From: Pyrus communis
Taxonomy: Eukaryota; Streptophyta; Magnoliopsida; Rosales; Rosaceae
NCBI RefSeq assembly: GCF_963583255.1
Contig: NC_084804.1
Location: 22,822,061 to 22,886,060, forward strand
Reading direction: 5' to 3'
DNA length: 64,000 nucleotides
In this document: positions 46,470-56,862 of the stretch, in pieces
How the letters are laid out: each line of letters opens with the position of its first letter
Position numbering within the stretch: position 1 is the first letter of the stretch
Made by a program: the position numbers and the translations under genes
The notes under the pieces: generated by a model
Database searches by the model: none
What the model saw: the letters and a program-made list of their open reading frames with translations, nothing else
What the model was told of the DNA's origin: nothing

Positions 46470-48425
46470 CTAAAATAAAAATAATAATTGAAGACTTTCA
46501 GTTAGAAACAATTGCCTTAATTGACTCAGGTGCAGACTTGAATTGTATTCAAGAAGGTTTAATTCCCACTAAGTGTTTTCATAAATCAACAGAAATCCTT
46601 AGTGCTACAAACCAGTCCCCATTGCAATTAAAATATGAAATTCTAAAAGCTCATGTTTGTCAAAACAATGTTTGTTTTAAAACCTCATTCATTTTAATAA
46701 AAAACATTTCAGACCCAGTCATTCTAGGGCTCCCCTTCATAGCTCTCCTATATCCTTTTAAGGTACACCATAACCATATAACTACCAGAATGTTAAGACA
46801 AAAAATCACATTTGAATTATGTATGGAAACAGATCTAAAAAAATTAAGACAATTACAAAAATATAGTATCTCAAAAACCATCAATCTAGTAACCAAAAAA
46901 TCACAACAAATTAATTTCTTAAAAGAAGAAATTAATTACAAAAGAATTGAAGAATAATTAACAAACAAATCTTTGTTACAAAGCATTGACAACTTTCAAA
47001 ATAAACTTGTTAATGAAATTTGTTCTGACATTCCCAATGCTTTCTGGCACAGAAACCAACACATTGTTAAACCTCCTTACAATAAGGAATTTGATGAAAA
47101 GAAAATACCAACAAAAGCCAAGCCAATTCAAATGAGCCAAGAAATCATGGAATTCAGCAAAACATAAATTTAAGAACTTCTCAATAAAGGAATAATCAGG
47201 AAAAGTAAATCACTCTGGTCTTGTCCTGCTTTTATGTCCAAAAAAACATTGAATTAGAAAGAGGAACTCCTAGGTTAGTCATTAATTACAAACCTCTTAA
47301 TAAATTCTTGGAATAGATAAGATATCCAATTCCTAACAAAAGAGATTTAATTAAGAGACTTAGTCAAGCTGTAATCTTCTCAAAATTTGACATGAAGTCT
47401 GTATTTTGGTATATTCAAATTCATCAGGATGATATATACAAAACTACATTTGTCTCTCCTTTCGGTCATTATGAATGGAATGTAACGTCATTTGGTCTTA
47501 AAAATGCACCCAACGAATTTCAAAACATCATGACTGAAATATTTAACAATACAGTCATTTCTCAATTGTTTATATTGACGATGTTCTCATTTATTCCAAA
47601 TCGATAGATGAGCATTGGAAACACTTAAATATGTTTGCTATGATAATTAAGTCAAATAGATTAGTTGTCTCAGCAACCAAAATTAAGTTATTCCAGACCA
47701 AAATTAGGTTTTTAGGATACAATATCCACCAGTTAACCATTCAGCCAATAGATATAGTAACTCAGTTTGCAGATAAATTCCCAGATGAAATTATTGACAA
47801 AACCTAATTACAGAGATTTCTAAGATCTTTAAATTACGTTGCAAAATTTTTTCCACATCTTAGGCAACAATGTAAACCTTTGTTTGATCGTCTAAAAGAA
47901 AATCCCTCATCATGGTATAATACTCATACTTCCATAGTCAAATAGATCAAGCCACATGTTAAGACGTTGCCCTGTCTTGGCATTCCAACTCCTAATTCAT
48001 TCAAGATCGTTGAAACTGATGCCTCTGAAATTGGTTACGGAGGTATTCTCAAACAGTCAATTTCTTCCAGATCTCCTGAACAAATTGTTCGTTTCCATTC
48101 AGGAGTATAGAATCTAGCACAAAGGAATTATAATACTATTAAGAAATAAATATTATCTATAGTATTATGTACTAGTAAATTTCAAGATGATTTATTAAAT
48201 CAAAAGTTTTTGCTGAGAGTCAATTGCAAATCTGCAAAACATGTTTTACAATAAGATGTTCAAAACATTACATCAAAACAGATTTTTGCACGATGGCAAG
48301 CTATATTAAGTTTTTTTTTTTTTTTTTTTTGAAATCAAATACATCAAAGGTAGTCAAAATTGCATCCCTGATTTCCTAACTAAAGAATTTCTGCAAGGGA
48401 AGAATGACAGTAAGAAGACCTAATC
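46470..48425 (+). pseudogene. Pararetrovirus protease, reverse transcriptase and RNase H region, broken
   Basis: The aspartic protease signature DSGAD is at 46523-46537, in an open frame to 46957. The reverse transcriptase palm is recognisable (FGLKNAPNEFQ near 47491). A frameshift lies between that block and the YIDD catalytic box at 47571-47582. RNase H begins near 48012 (ETDASEIGYGG), and a run of about 22 T at 48310-48331 interrupts it. Several in-frame stops occur between 47164 and 48260. It is inactive. Confidence 0.8.
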
Positions 48426-48584
48426 AGAGCAGGCTTCTAGCCACTCTACCACCACCACCAGTAAACACAAGAATTAAGCCCAGATTCTTCATCGGCCTTA
48501 GCCATTACCAACCGTTTCACTCCCTTAGGTTCCACAATAGGAAACCTTAGGCCAAATTACCAGTCACCACATCCCAATCACCAA

Positions 48585-49730
48585 ATGATATTAGTCTGTC
48601 AATATGATCCTTATTCAACCCTTGCATACCAATCATCATCATCCCAACCAGTCAATTATACTAAAACATCACCGTATATCAAGAAAAATCTCAGTGAATA
48701 TCTTTTTAGCATCCCTTTCAATCTCAATCAGCAACAAGCACCAGAAAAATTAGCCAAAACCATCTTTCCACCTAATTTCCAATATCACCCTACAGCATCG
48801 CACAAAACATTGAAATATTACCAAGCCATTCTCAGCGAAACAGAGTCCATCTCTATCAAACCACTTTATAGTAAGACCCATGAAAACAAAATTCTTTACC
48901 ATTCTCTTTACATTGGCCAATTCTTAACCGAAGCAGATTGGGGAATCCCCCTTTACAAAAGCAAACCTCTTCACACTCAATATGTCCAAATACCCAATAA
49001 CCATTATAATTATTTGATTACATCGATGCTTGGACTAACATCTTTCTCCATCAGACAGAAGATTTTAGTCATTCATGGTTCATCAATTTTGACAAAAGTT
49101 TCAAATTAAATTTTCCAGCATGGTTCCCAAAACGGTGGTCAATTCATAGGCCAACAGCCAGCCTACTGCCAGATGAGCTTATGCAGGTTCTATTAGCCAG
49201 TTTTCAACAAAAATTTAACAAAAGTAGGTTCAAATACAGAATTACACTCCTCCCATTATGCATGGCCAAATACAAAGTTCCATGGATCTCGAAGTGTAAT
49301 TATGAAGTTGAAATCGGTGAAGTCAACAGAGTCAGATTAGTCAAGTGGCGGGATAAATTCAACCATCAGAAGGTCATCAGTCTGGTTCTCTCTGAATTTC
49401 CCATTACTCCTCCTTCAGTCACCCCAGCGTAGCCAGTAATGCTAGCTAATCCAGCTCAATCATTATCGGACATTAGTCCATCCTCATCCTTTAAAGGAAC
49501 AGCCAACTCTCCCAAATCGTCAAGCTTAAAGAAAAATAAAGTCACTCAACTTTAAGATTTAGCACAACAATTACTTGCAAAAGCAGCGATGCTCCACACT
49601 GGATAAGAAGAAGAAGCTTTAGACTCCAAATCTTCAGATGCATCCTCATAGCAACCAGCCAATCTGATAAGTCAAAAAACACAGTTAGCCAAATGGGTCA
49701 ACCACCAGGATTTGCAAGACCCTTTTGCAT
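48585..49730 (+). pseudogene. Second pararetrovirus ORF, unknown function, broken
   Basis: Open at 48585-49109 (MILVCQYDPYSTLAYQSSSS). It then continues in a different frame from about 49070 (FPAWFPKRWSIHRPTASLLP region) to 49432, with a stop, and on to about 49730 with more stops. It lies downstream of RNase H, where florendoviruses have an ORF of unknown function. I do not recognise a domain. Confidence 0.6.
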
Positions 49731-49739
49731 AAAGTCATG

Positions 49740-50500
49740 TGAACAGAGTTAATTACCATGTGAAAATTCAAACATCATGTGAACACTATGACAATTGCCA
49801 TGTGAAAATTCAACCTTCTTTCCAAGTCACCATGTGAAGCATTCAAACAATATTCGCATCAATAATTCCGACAAAGCATGGAATCTTTCAGTCATATGCA
49901 CATTCCACTGTAAAAGCAGCAATTATTCCAACAAGTTCACTATTTATCAACAGTAAAAGCAAGTCATCTTCCATCCCGTACTTCAACAGTAAAGCAATCA
50001 TTCATCCAAATCTCTTTTCCAAGTCTACATGAAGAGGACTCAAATGAAGGAGACATCAAGTTAATTTCTACATCTTTTCTCAGTCAAAATTTCTTTGGGT
50101 TCACACTGTATTCAAAGAAAACCAAATTGTAAACAATTTAAATTCTCAAATGTCAATGATGCCTGCGTGCACCAATATCCTTTTCATCAATCAATTTCTT
50201 ATTTGCTGACTTAATCATCAATAAGTTAATTGTAAGTCCCAATGTAAGTTTTGCAATAAAACTTATTTTCAAAATTATATCTGCATCATTATTTTAAAAT
50301 CATTATTTTCATAACAACTGATTTTGAGTGGCATAAAATTCTTACCCATAGTCAATTCATCGAATATCTCAAATTTAAGGTAAACATAGATGACTCCTTC
50401 ATTCGGTTTTTCTTGTTCATTTATAATAGTTGGTTTCATGGTTTCTTCAATCCTGGCTATCCACCACATCAAATCTTTAGTTCATCCAATTCACATGATT
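49740..50500. other. Flank of the pararetrovirus, no gene seen
   Basis: It has repeated accatgtgaaaattcaa-like words (49740-49850) and agtaaaagcaagtcatc words, possibly the viral intergenic region. The minus-strand frame 50275-50472 has no known domain. Confidence 0.4.
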
Positions 50501-50514
50501 CAATGTATTTGCAC

Positions 50515-50900
50515 TAGTGGATTGGACTTAGTGGAGAGTCCCATATTTTTTTAACCCAAAGGTGGATTTTTCTGATCAAAACTCCTTGTGTTGCTTATTG
50601 TTTCTCTTGTTTACATATGTTGTTCATTTGCTTGTGATATATATAGTCTCTAGGGTATGCAAATAGATATGTGCCTATAACTAAGCTTATCAAAGTTTAA
50701 ATATGTATTGAACTGAACCTTAGTTAACTAAGACCTCGTTAACCAGGTATAATTGTTTATTCTTGCTTTTGGTAAATTAACAAATTGGATCTTAGTTGGC
50801 TAGTGACGCTAACTAGTTAGCCAAGCATATATTGAATTTCAAACACAAGATATTCCGTTTGGTATCAATTTCAATAAGGTAGTTGGAAGATGGACTTCAT
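50515..50900 (+). repeat. Diverged LTR-like fragment
   Basis: Shares AACCCAAAGGTGG, ACTCCTTGTG, CTTGTGATAT and CCTTAGTTAACTAAG in order with the inverted segment 27600-27890. Probably the remains of a copia-type LTR. Confidence 0.4.
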
Positions 50901-51737
50901 AGTAAAAAAAAAAAAAAAAAAATTAGGATTTAAACTCCTATGGTGAACTCCCTTAGGAATTAGGCCCAAAATTGAGAGTTATGTCAACTCTTCATTAATT
51001 ATTAGTACGTGAGCCTCACATATGAGGTTAAATTTGTCATTTTATTCATTTTAACTTGTTCCAAAAGAGGGAGAAAAAAAACAAAGAAAAAAATCATACA
51101 GTGTTCATCCCAGTTGAACTGGAATCGAACTGAAATCGTCTATCGGAATCAACTGGGCGTTAGGGTCGACCATGAAAAAACGAATTGGGTTTGAGTGAAG
51201 CACTGAAATTTTTTATGCGCACTGAAATATTGAAAAGGGTTTATAAATATGAAATATTCGTTTTGATTTTTTTGTTGATGTTGATTTTGATGAGATTGTA
51301 AGCTTTTACTTAAATTTTGGTTATTACATTTTAATTGTTATTTGGTCTTTATATGCCTTTCTTATGCCATGGAAGGGTTCTCTTCAAGCAGAACCCGGCT
51401 AAAGATCTCAAGATTTGCGGAAATATGTTAGAATTTGCAGCCAACTTTGGTATGAACACTAGGTTAAAAGAAATAAAAAGACAACTTACCTTTTTCCTGT
51501 GAGACTCATGTGCAGACGATTAACGGAGGGTACGAAACTTTCAATTTTGAGTCTAATTCTTAATAGACTTCATTACAAGGTTTAAATCCTAATTATTTTA
51601 CTACGAGGTCTATCTTCCAACTGTCTTATCACCACAAGAACATTCTTCCAATTAGGCATAAACCAATCAACCATGCCTTTAAATTTTATAATTAACTTAC
51701 ACGTTCATATTTTATTTTTTTATAATTATCAGATTTT
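50901..51737. other. AT-rich intergenic DNA
   Basis: No gene, RNA or repeat recognised apart from an A-run (50906-50923). Confidence 0.5.
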
Positions 51738-51844
51738 TTTAACAAACAATAATATTTAAACTAAGAAGGAGAGATGTGAGCTTAGTCACAATAGACTAGC
51801 AATAATGTGATTTAAATTCGCTTTTGCTTAAATCAAACCTAAAA
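51738..51844 (-). repeat. Truncated SINE-like repeat (family 2)
   Basis: On the minus strand it shares the TGTTTGTTAAAAAA end and the gtgagcttag words with 5686-5875. It ends where the Cassandra LTR begins. Confidence 0.35.
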
Positions 51845-52112
51845 TGTAACATCTCACATCGATCAACGGAAAGGGGGTGATGTGCCTTATATGTACATGC
51901 TTCATATAGCACGAGGCCTTTTGGGAACTCACTAGCTTCGGACTCTATCGGAACTCCGAAGTTAAGCAAGTTTGAGCTAGAGCAATCCCATGATGGGTGA
52001 TCCACTGGAAAGTTGCTTGTGAGTTGCCAGAAACAAAACCGTGAGGGAATGGTAAGCTCAAAACGGATAATATCGTATTACGACTGATCCGGTCTGGGAT
52101 ATGACATAAAAT
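51840..52112 (+). mobile_element. Cassandra solo LTR (5S rRNA-derived)
   Basis: 51845-52107 begins TGTAACATCTCACATCG and ends GGGATATGACA, with perfect TAAAA duplications (51840-51844 and 52108-52112). Inside is a 5S rRNA-like core with AACTCCGAAGTTAAGC (51952-51967) and gatgggtgatccactgg (from 51992), which correspond to the polymerase III internal control region. Cassandra is a TRIM element known for a 5S promoter in its LTR. The LTR is more diverged than those at 61050-61621. It is not a 5S gene. Confidence 0.92.
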
Positions 52113-53065
52113 CTCTTATTTAAAAATAAAGAAAAGTATTACCAAATTGTAATATGAAGTGATTTATGACCACCAGCTTAAATGAATAGAATGAATATAA
52201 TTAAAGAGACGTGTAAATTTGGTTTTTGAAAAGCATGAATCATGGATCAAAGAAAAAAAAGGAAAAGCATGAATCATGGGAAAACTGGCAAATCGGGGGT
52301 CCACCTCTCAAGTTGACAAATATACCAAAAATAGCATGGCAACACACATATTGTCAGCAAGAATTATCAAATGCAGTTTATTATTGGTGTTTGCAACACA
52401 TGGGAATATCAGATAGAATTTTGGACCCAAAAACCGTCTTGGGAATAGTTTGTTGTTCTTTTGAGAATCAAATTTTCTGCACTTAAAATAAGTGAAATTT
52501 CTGTATAGCTCCAATAAATATATCACATATTAAATTTATGATAATAAAATTAAAAAAAATTAAAATAATAAATATCTATCAATTACTTATTAACGCCACA
52601 AAGAAGCCACACCAATACTGCGAGCAGAAGATTTGGTCTATGTTCTATAGACTTAATACCAAATTTCCAATATAAGTTACCCAATTGAATGTGTTTTGCA
52701 TTTTCAATTTCCAAATTATATCATCCCTATCAGAAGGAATCATTAGGCTAGGAATCTTTAGTAGGAATAATGTTGGGTGTGCGGGCCAAGTGCTTATTTC
52801 TTACTTCTCCTCCCATGTGACCTTTTCTCAAAAGTGCTTAGCTGCTTATGCTTATTCTAATCTCTATCCCACCAATAATTGGATTTCAAATCTAACGCTT
52901 ATATAGTAATATTTATCTTTACTTAATTAGATTTTTTTTTTCTTTTTACTTACCCTTCTTGTTAATTTTTTTTTTATTTTTTATCTTTTTCAATTCATCT
53001 AATCCGACGACCGAAAATTAGAAGAGTATGTGAGAAGTAAAAAATGGTTGTGTGGATATCTCACC
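52113..53065. other. Intergenic DNA, nothing recognised
   Basis: AT-rich; short frames only (for example 52226-52486) without domains. Confidence 0.5.
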
Positions 53066-53198
53066 TTTTTTTTTTTTTTTTTTATGTCAAACGATAGATT
53101 TGTTAGATTAGATGTTAGATTAGAGAGCCGACGAAATTCGAACTCACATCGTAGTGCAAGAACAACACTACTCCTACCACTATAGTAAAGGGTCACTT
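53066..53198 (-). repeat. SINE-like repeat (family 1), copy 1
   Basis: On the minus strand it starts near AAGTGACCCTTTACTATAGT, carries TAGTGGTAGGAGTAG (A-box-like) and GAGTTCGAATTTCG (B-box-like), then TAGATTAGATGT-like words and a poly-A tail (the 18-T run at 53066-53083). The layout matches a tRNA-derived SINE. Confidence 0.6.
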
Positions 53199-53472
53199 GC
53201 ATTATGTAAAAGAAAAACACTATAGATTTCAATTTTGCAAAATTTTTGTAGTGCTCAAAATCATCTAACAGTTAAAAATTTTGAAATACATAATTCAAAG
53301 CATCGTAGAAAATTCGTCAAATTTGACAAGCTTACTCAAAACCAAAAGAGTATTATAAACCCTACTTTTAGCAAGAGAAGTTAATGAGAAGTTGCATCAT
53401 TTTCATTCACTTGTGTCACCATACAAATAATTTATATACCATCCATAAAAATGGGGCCATCAATATGAGAGA

Positions 53473-53681
53473 GGATTCTCGCCGGATCTTCTTTGTGAAG
53501 ATCTCGAAGATTCTTCAATTACATCCGTTCATTGTGCATCGTACGGTCAGTTTTTGTTAGGTATTGTTTATATTCAATTTTAAAAAAAAAAATTATAATG
53601 ATTTCTGACCGTACGATGTACAATGAACGAATATGATTAAAAGTTATGATTCTCACAAAGAGGATCCGACGAAGATCTTCC
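53473..53681. repeat. Foldback MITE 1
   Basis: Long imperfect inverted repeat: tccgttcattgtgcatcgta pairs with tacgatgtacaatgaacga, and the outer parts ggatcttctttgtga pair with tctcacaaagaggatcc. The loop is about 45 bases (53560-53605). No coding. Confidence 0.75.
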
Positions 53682-54394
53682 TGGCATCAGTATGGGCTCC
53701 CTTCATTATATCTTGTCTCTGAGATTCTCTCTATTATTTTTCTTGTGAGAGTGACTGTTTTGTCCTGCTACATAAACATACCAATTCATTGTGTGTTTTT
53801 TTTAAGTGGTGATATGACTGGTTTAGGTTAAAAGATAAAATCAACATAATTTGGAATAATTCTACTAACTAAAGAGGTTGTTTAATCACCACATCCATCA
53901 AATTTGACATGGTGATGATCATATATTCTGAACTTTTATATAATTTTGTCTCAACTGTCACTCTTGAAATTTGAATTTAGAAAATAAACAAAAGAATACA
54001 TATCGATAGACTAAATAATATTCACGTTTTTTATGTCCTGAACTAAAAACAAATTTCACTGTTTAATTATGACAGTTCTCAAATCAAATAAGAAAGAAAA
54101 AATAGTGAAGATCCTTAGCCCCTATCATCATTCCAACGAGAAAAGGAAAACATAGAGATCTATGGTGTTTGAGTAGCTGAAACAGAAATGCGGAAAAAGG
54201 AAAGGCTCATGATATGTCATTGCGCATTTGAGGCCTTCATCATTTCCGAATTTTCCATTTAAGGGTCAGTTGTTAGGAAAAATGTCCTATTCTGTTTTAG
54301 CTTCACTTTTGCTTTGCCCTATAAACAGTAAAACATCACTAATTAATTAACAACCCTAACTAGGTCCATTTATTTTTTTTGTTCAAAAAATAAA

Positions 54395-54500
54395 TTTTTT
54401 TTTAGATTAGATATTAAATTAGCTATCGATGAGATTCGAACTTGTTCCATCATGCAAAGGCTCGACATCTTTTCACCAATGTGGTAAAGGATAACTAGCA
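54395..54500 (-). repeat. SINE-like repeat (family 1), copy 2
   Basis: Minus strand has CTTTACCACATTGGTG, AACAAGTTCGAATCTCATCG (B-box-like) and an A-rich tail (T-run at 54395). Shorter than the other copies. Confidence 0.5.
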
Positions 54501-54976
54501 TCCTAACTGAGTCCTTAGGTTTGGTTGAATTTTTTTATTAAACAAACGATATTAACTATATTAAAAAATTGAAAAAATGGGTTAACAATAATATGATGGC
54601 AAAAATTAAATTTAAATTTTTTTTCTTATAAATGAATAAAAATATTATTAAATAGTATTACTAAATGAAAATTTTAGTTGAGTTGGGAATATAAATAATG
54701 TCAACTACTCCTTGTCTACTTTTTCATTAGAAAAGGAAACCCATCAGTCTAAAAAATTGGAAGATGAGGACAAGAAGGTAAGGGAAAACAAATTAATGCT
54801 ATTTTATTGTCTATAAGATAAGTTCGGATCTCTTGTCCTTTCGTGTACAATACAGCTAATACCCTGCCAATCTGGCCATCCAACCAATCTCAACATTTGA
54901 AATTTAGATTTTAATTGTTGGCCAAAACATTAAAAATTAATCATTGCTCTTTCTAGCAAATTTCTCCATCCTAGTA
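54501..54976. other. Intergenic DNA, nothing recognised
   Basis: AT-rich, no coding or repeat signal. Confidence 0.5.
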
Positions 54977-55109
54977 TTTTTTTTTTTTTTTTTTTTCACA
55001 TGATAGATTTGTTAGATTAGATTTGAGATTAAAAAGTTGGCATAGTTTGAATTCACACCATGATACAAGGACAACATTTCTTTCTACATTGTGGTAGAGG
55101 GCCACTTAG
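54977..55109 (-). repeat. SINE-like repeat (family 1), copy 3
   Basis: Minus strand has AAGTGGCCCTCTACCACAAT, a B-box-like GTGAATTCAAACTATG, AATCTAATCTAACAAATCTA and a 20-base A tail (T-run 54977-54996). Same orientation as copies 1 and 2. Confidence 0.6.
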
Positions 55110-55420
55110 TAGTTGGAATGATGGTTTTGTGTGAGAATAGTTCACAAAATCATGTATTCTAAAAATCATGTTCAAATGACGTTTCGTTTGGAACTTAGCT
55201 GTGGTACATGCAATTATTTTTTTTTATATTTGGCTACAAAATTAACAAGAATTGTCTTTTTTTGATATTTGGGTGCAAATTTTATTGTGTGGTCGTTATG
55301 CTATCATTAAGTCTTGTTGTATGATTAATACGTCGTCGTTGTTTAAAAATAATCATTTATGCAACCAAATATTATTAAAATAATATGCATTTCTTTAATC
55401 AATATGTCGTTGTTAGGGGA

Positions 55421-55610
55421 TTGGATCCTTTCCTAAGCTAATGGAGAGGATTCTCCTGACTAATCATCATGAACCGTTAGATTTTTATCCAATGGTTACA
55501 ATCATTATAACTTTAAAAGAACCTCCCTGTTTGTAGCCGTTAGATAAAAATTCAACGGTCCGTAATAATTGATCATGCGGATCCTCTCCATTAGCTCAGG
55601 AGAGGATCCA
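55421..55610. repeat. Foldback MITE 2
   Basis: ttggatcctttcctaagcta (55421-55440) is complementary to tagctcaggagaggatccaa near 55591-55610, and ccgttagatttttatccaa pairs with ttagataaaaattcaacgg. The loop is about 40 bases. The family differs from MITE 1. Confidence 0.78.
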
Positions 55611-56862
55611 AAACTTAGGTAAACGACATTCTGACACAAGAAAAACTAACACATGAAAATCACAAAAGTTAAAATTTATTCACACCTATCAAACTAAGAA
55701 CTTCTATAAAGTTGTATAGACCAAAAAAATGAGAGATTGAAAATACCAAAGTTGTCATCTACCTGGGAAAGCAAGCGCACCTACATACACATTATTATTC
55801 TTCTGATGAGAAAAGCTGGCTGATAGGAGATTGTGAAGAAGAAAAGAAAGAGCACACACCAGTCTCTGCACAAACTTTATCTTGACACAACTTCGATGTC
55901 ACATGGTCAACCGAATTTCCCAATAAAAAACAGATGGTCAACTGAATTTCCCAATAAAAAATTTCATGTGAGATATATGATACGATTGTTTTTACAAAGA
56001 GGTCATTTCCACATATCGAACCCGTGATCTTTTGATCACAAATAAGCAACTTTCCATTACAAATAAGCTGTTAGCAGTATTTTCATCCTCGACATTATTG
56101 TCATAGTTTTTTGTTCAAATGCTGAATTAAGCTGATGCATTTCAACATTTTGTTCCTCTTATCTGCATCCGGGAATCACCTGGGGGGATCAAGTGTGTTT
56201 TTTCTCTTCAGAATTCAGCCAATATTTTCATCGTCGGAATTGTTACTCATTTAAAAAGTATTGCCATGCACTCCAAATTTATAAAACGCGAGGAAAATTT
56301 ACCTAAAGAGGAACGCAGAATGAGGAAAATTTATATAAAGGAGCAACGCTGAATGACATTTTTAGAAGGCCAATAACAACACCCTTTTCATTATTCCTTA
56401 GAAGGAAAATTAAACAATGGAACCTTCGAAAGTCAAAAAGATAAAAAAATGATCAAGCTCTGCAGGGTTAGTTTTCAATAAGATTGAAACAAAAACAGAT
56501 CACTCTCAGTGTCCATTTGAGATGAGATCATGATCGAATTTTTCCACCTGAACTGCTCAAAAATCCCATCCAAAACACTTGAAACCTTAAACAATGATAC
56601 TTCCATGGAAAAATGGCATTGTCTCTTGCAGGGACATGAGGATCTGACCAGAAAAATTATCATACCGATTTCGAGAAATGAAATTCATATTCAAGAAAGG
56701 AAGAAAGGAAACTAAACCTGCAAAATTCATAGCCGCTCTCGATGTTTCTCTCTCTCTCAAGATCCTTCGCCTTTTATGGATAATGTAAATATTTTTCATA
56801 TTTATATTCATTAGCTCCTCCCGTGTGTATATATATCTGCAAAATTGATGGTGGATAAAACT
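55611..56862. other. 3' flank of the HHO gene, no other gene seen
   Basis: AT-rich sequence with no recognised coding region. The 3' UTR of the HHO gene should lie just below 56863, but no clear polyadenylation signal can be chosen. Confidence 0.5.

Larger units (their letters stand above)
42900..49740 (+). mobile_element. Endogenous pararetrovirus, florendovirus-like (Caulimoviridae), decayed
   Basis: 6.8 kb with the domain order movement protein, coat protein, zinc knuckle, aspartic protease, reverse transcriptase, RNase H, then a separate second ORF. There are no LTRs and no integrase. The order and the extra downstream ORF fit florendoviruses, and reverse transcriptase/RNase H wording resembles petunia vein clearing virus, so petuvirus is the alternative. 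Many stops and frameshifts interrupt every domain, so no product is possible. Intergenic sequence continues to about 50290, but I found no initiator-Met primer site, so the genome copy may be incomplete or linearised elsewhere. Confidence 0.85.

Noticed and set aside
50275..50472. Possible extra fragment of the viral second ORF or a minus-strand gene
   Set aside because: Only a vague resemblance in one translated frame; no shared motif long enough to support it.
51900..52030. 5S rRNA gene
   Set aside because: Only the internal promoter part matches and it lies within a Cassandra LTR with target duplications; same for the two copies near 61150 and 61500.
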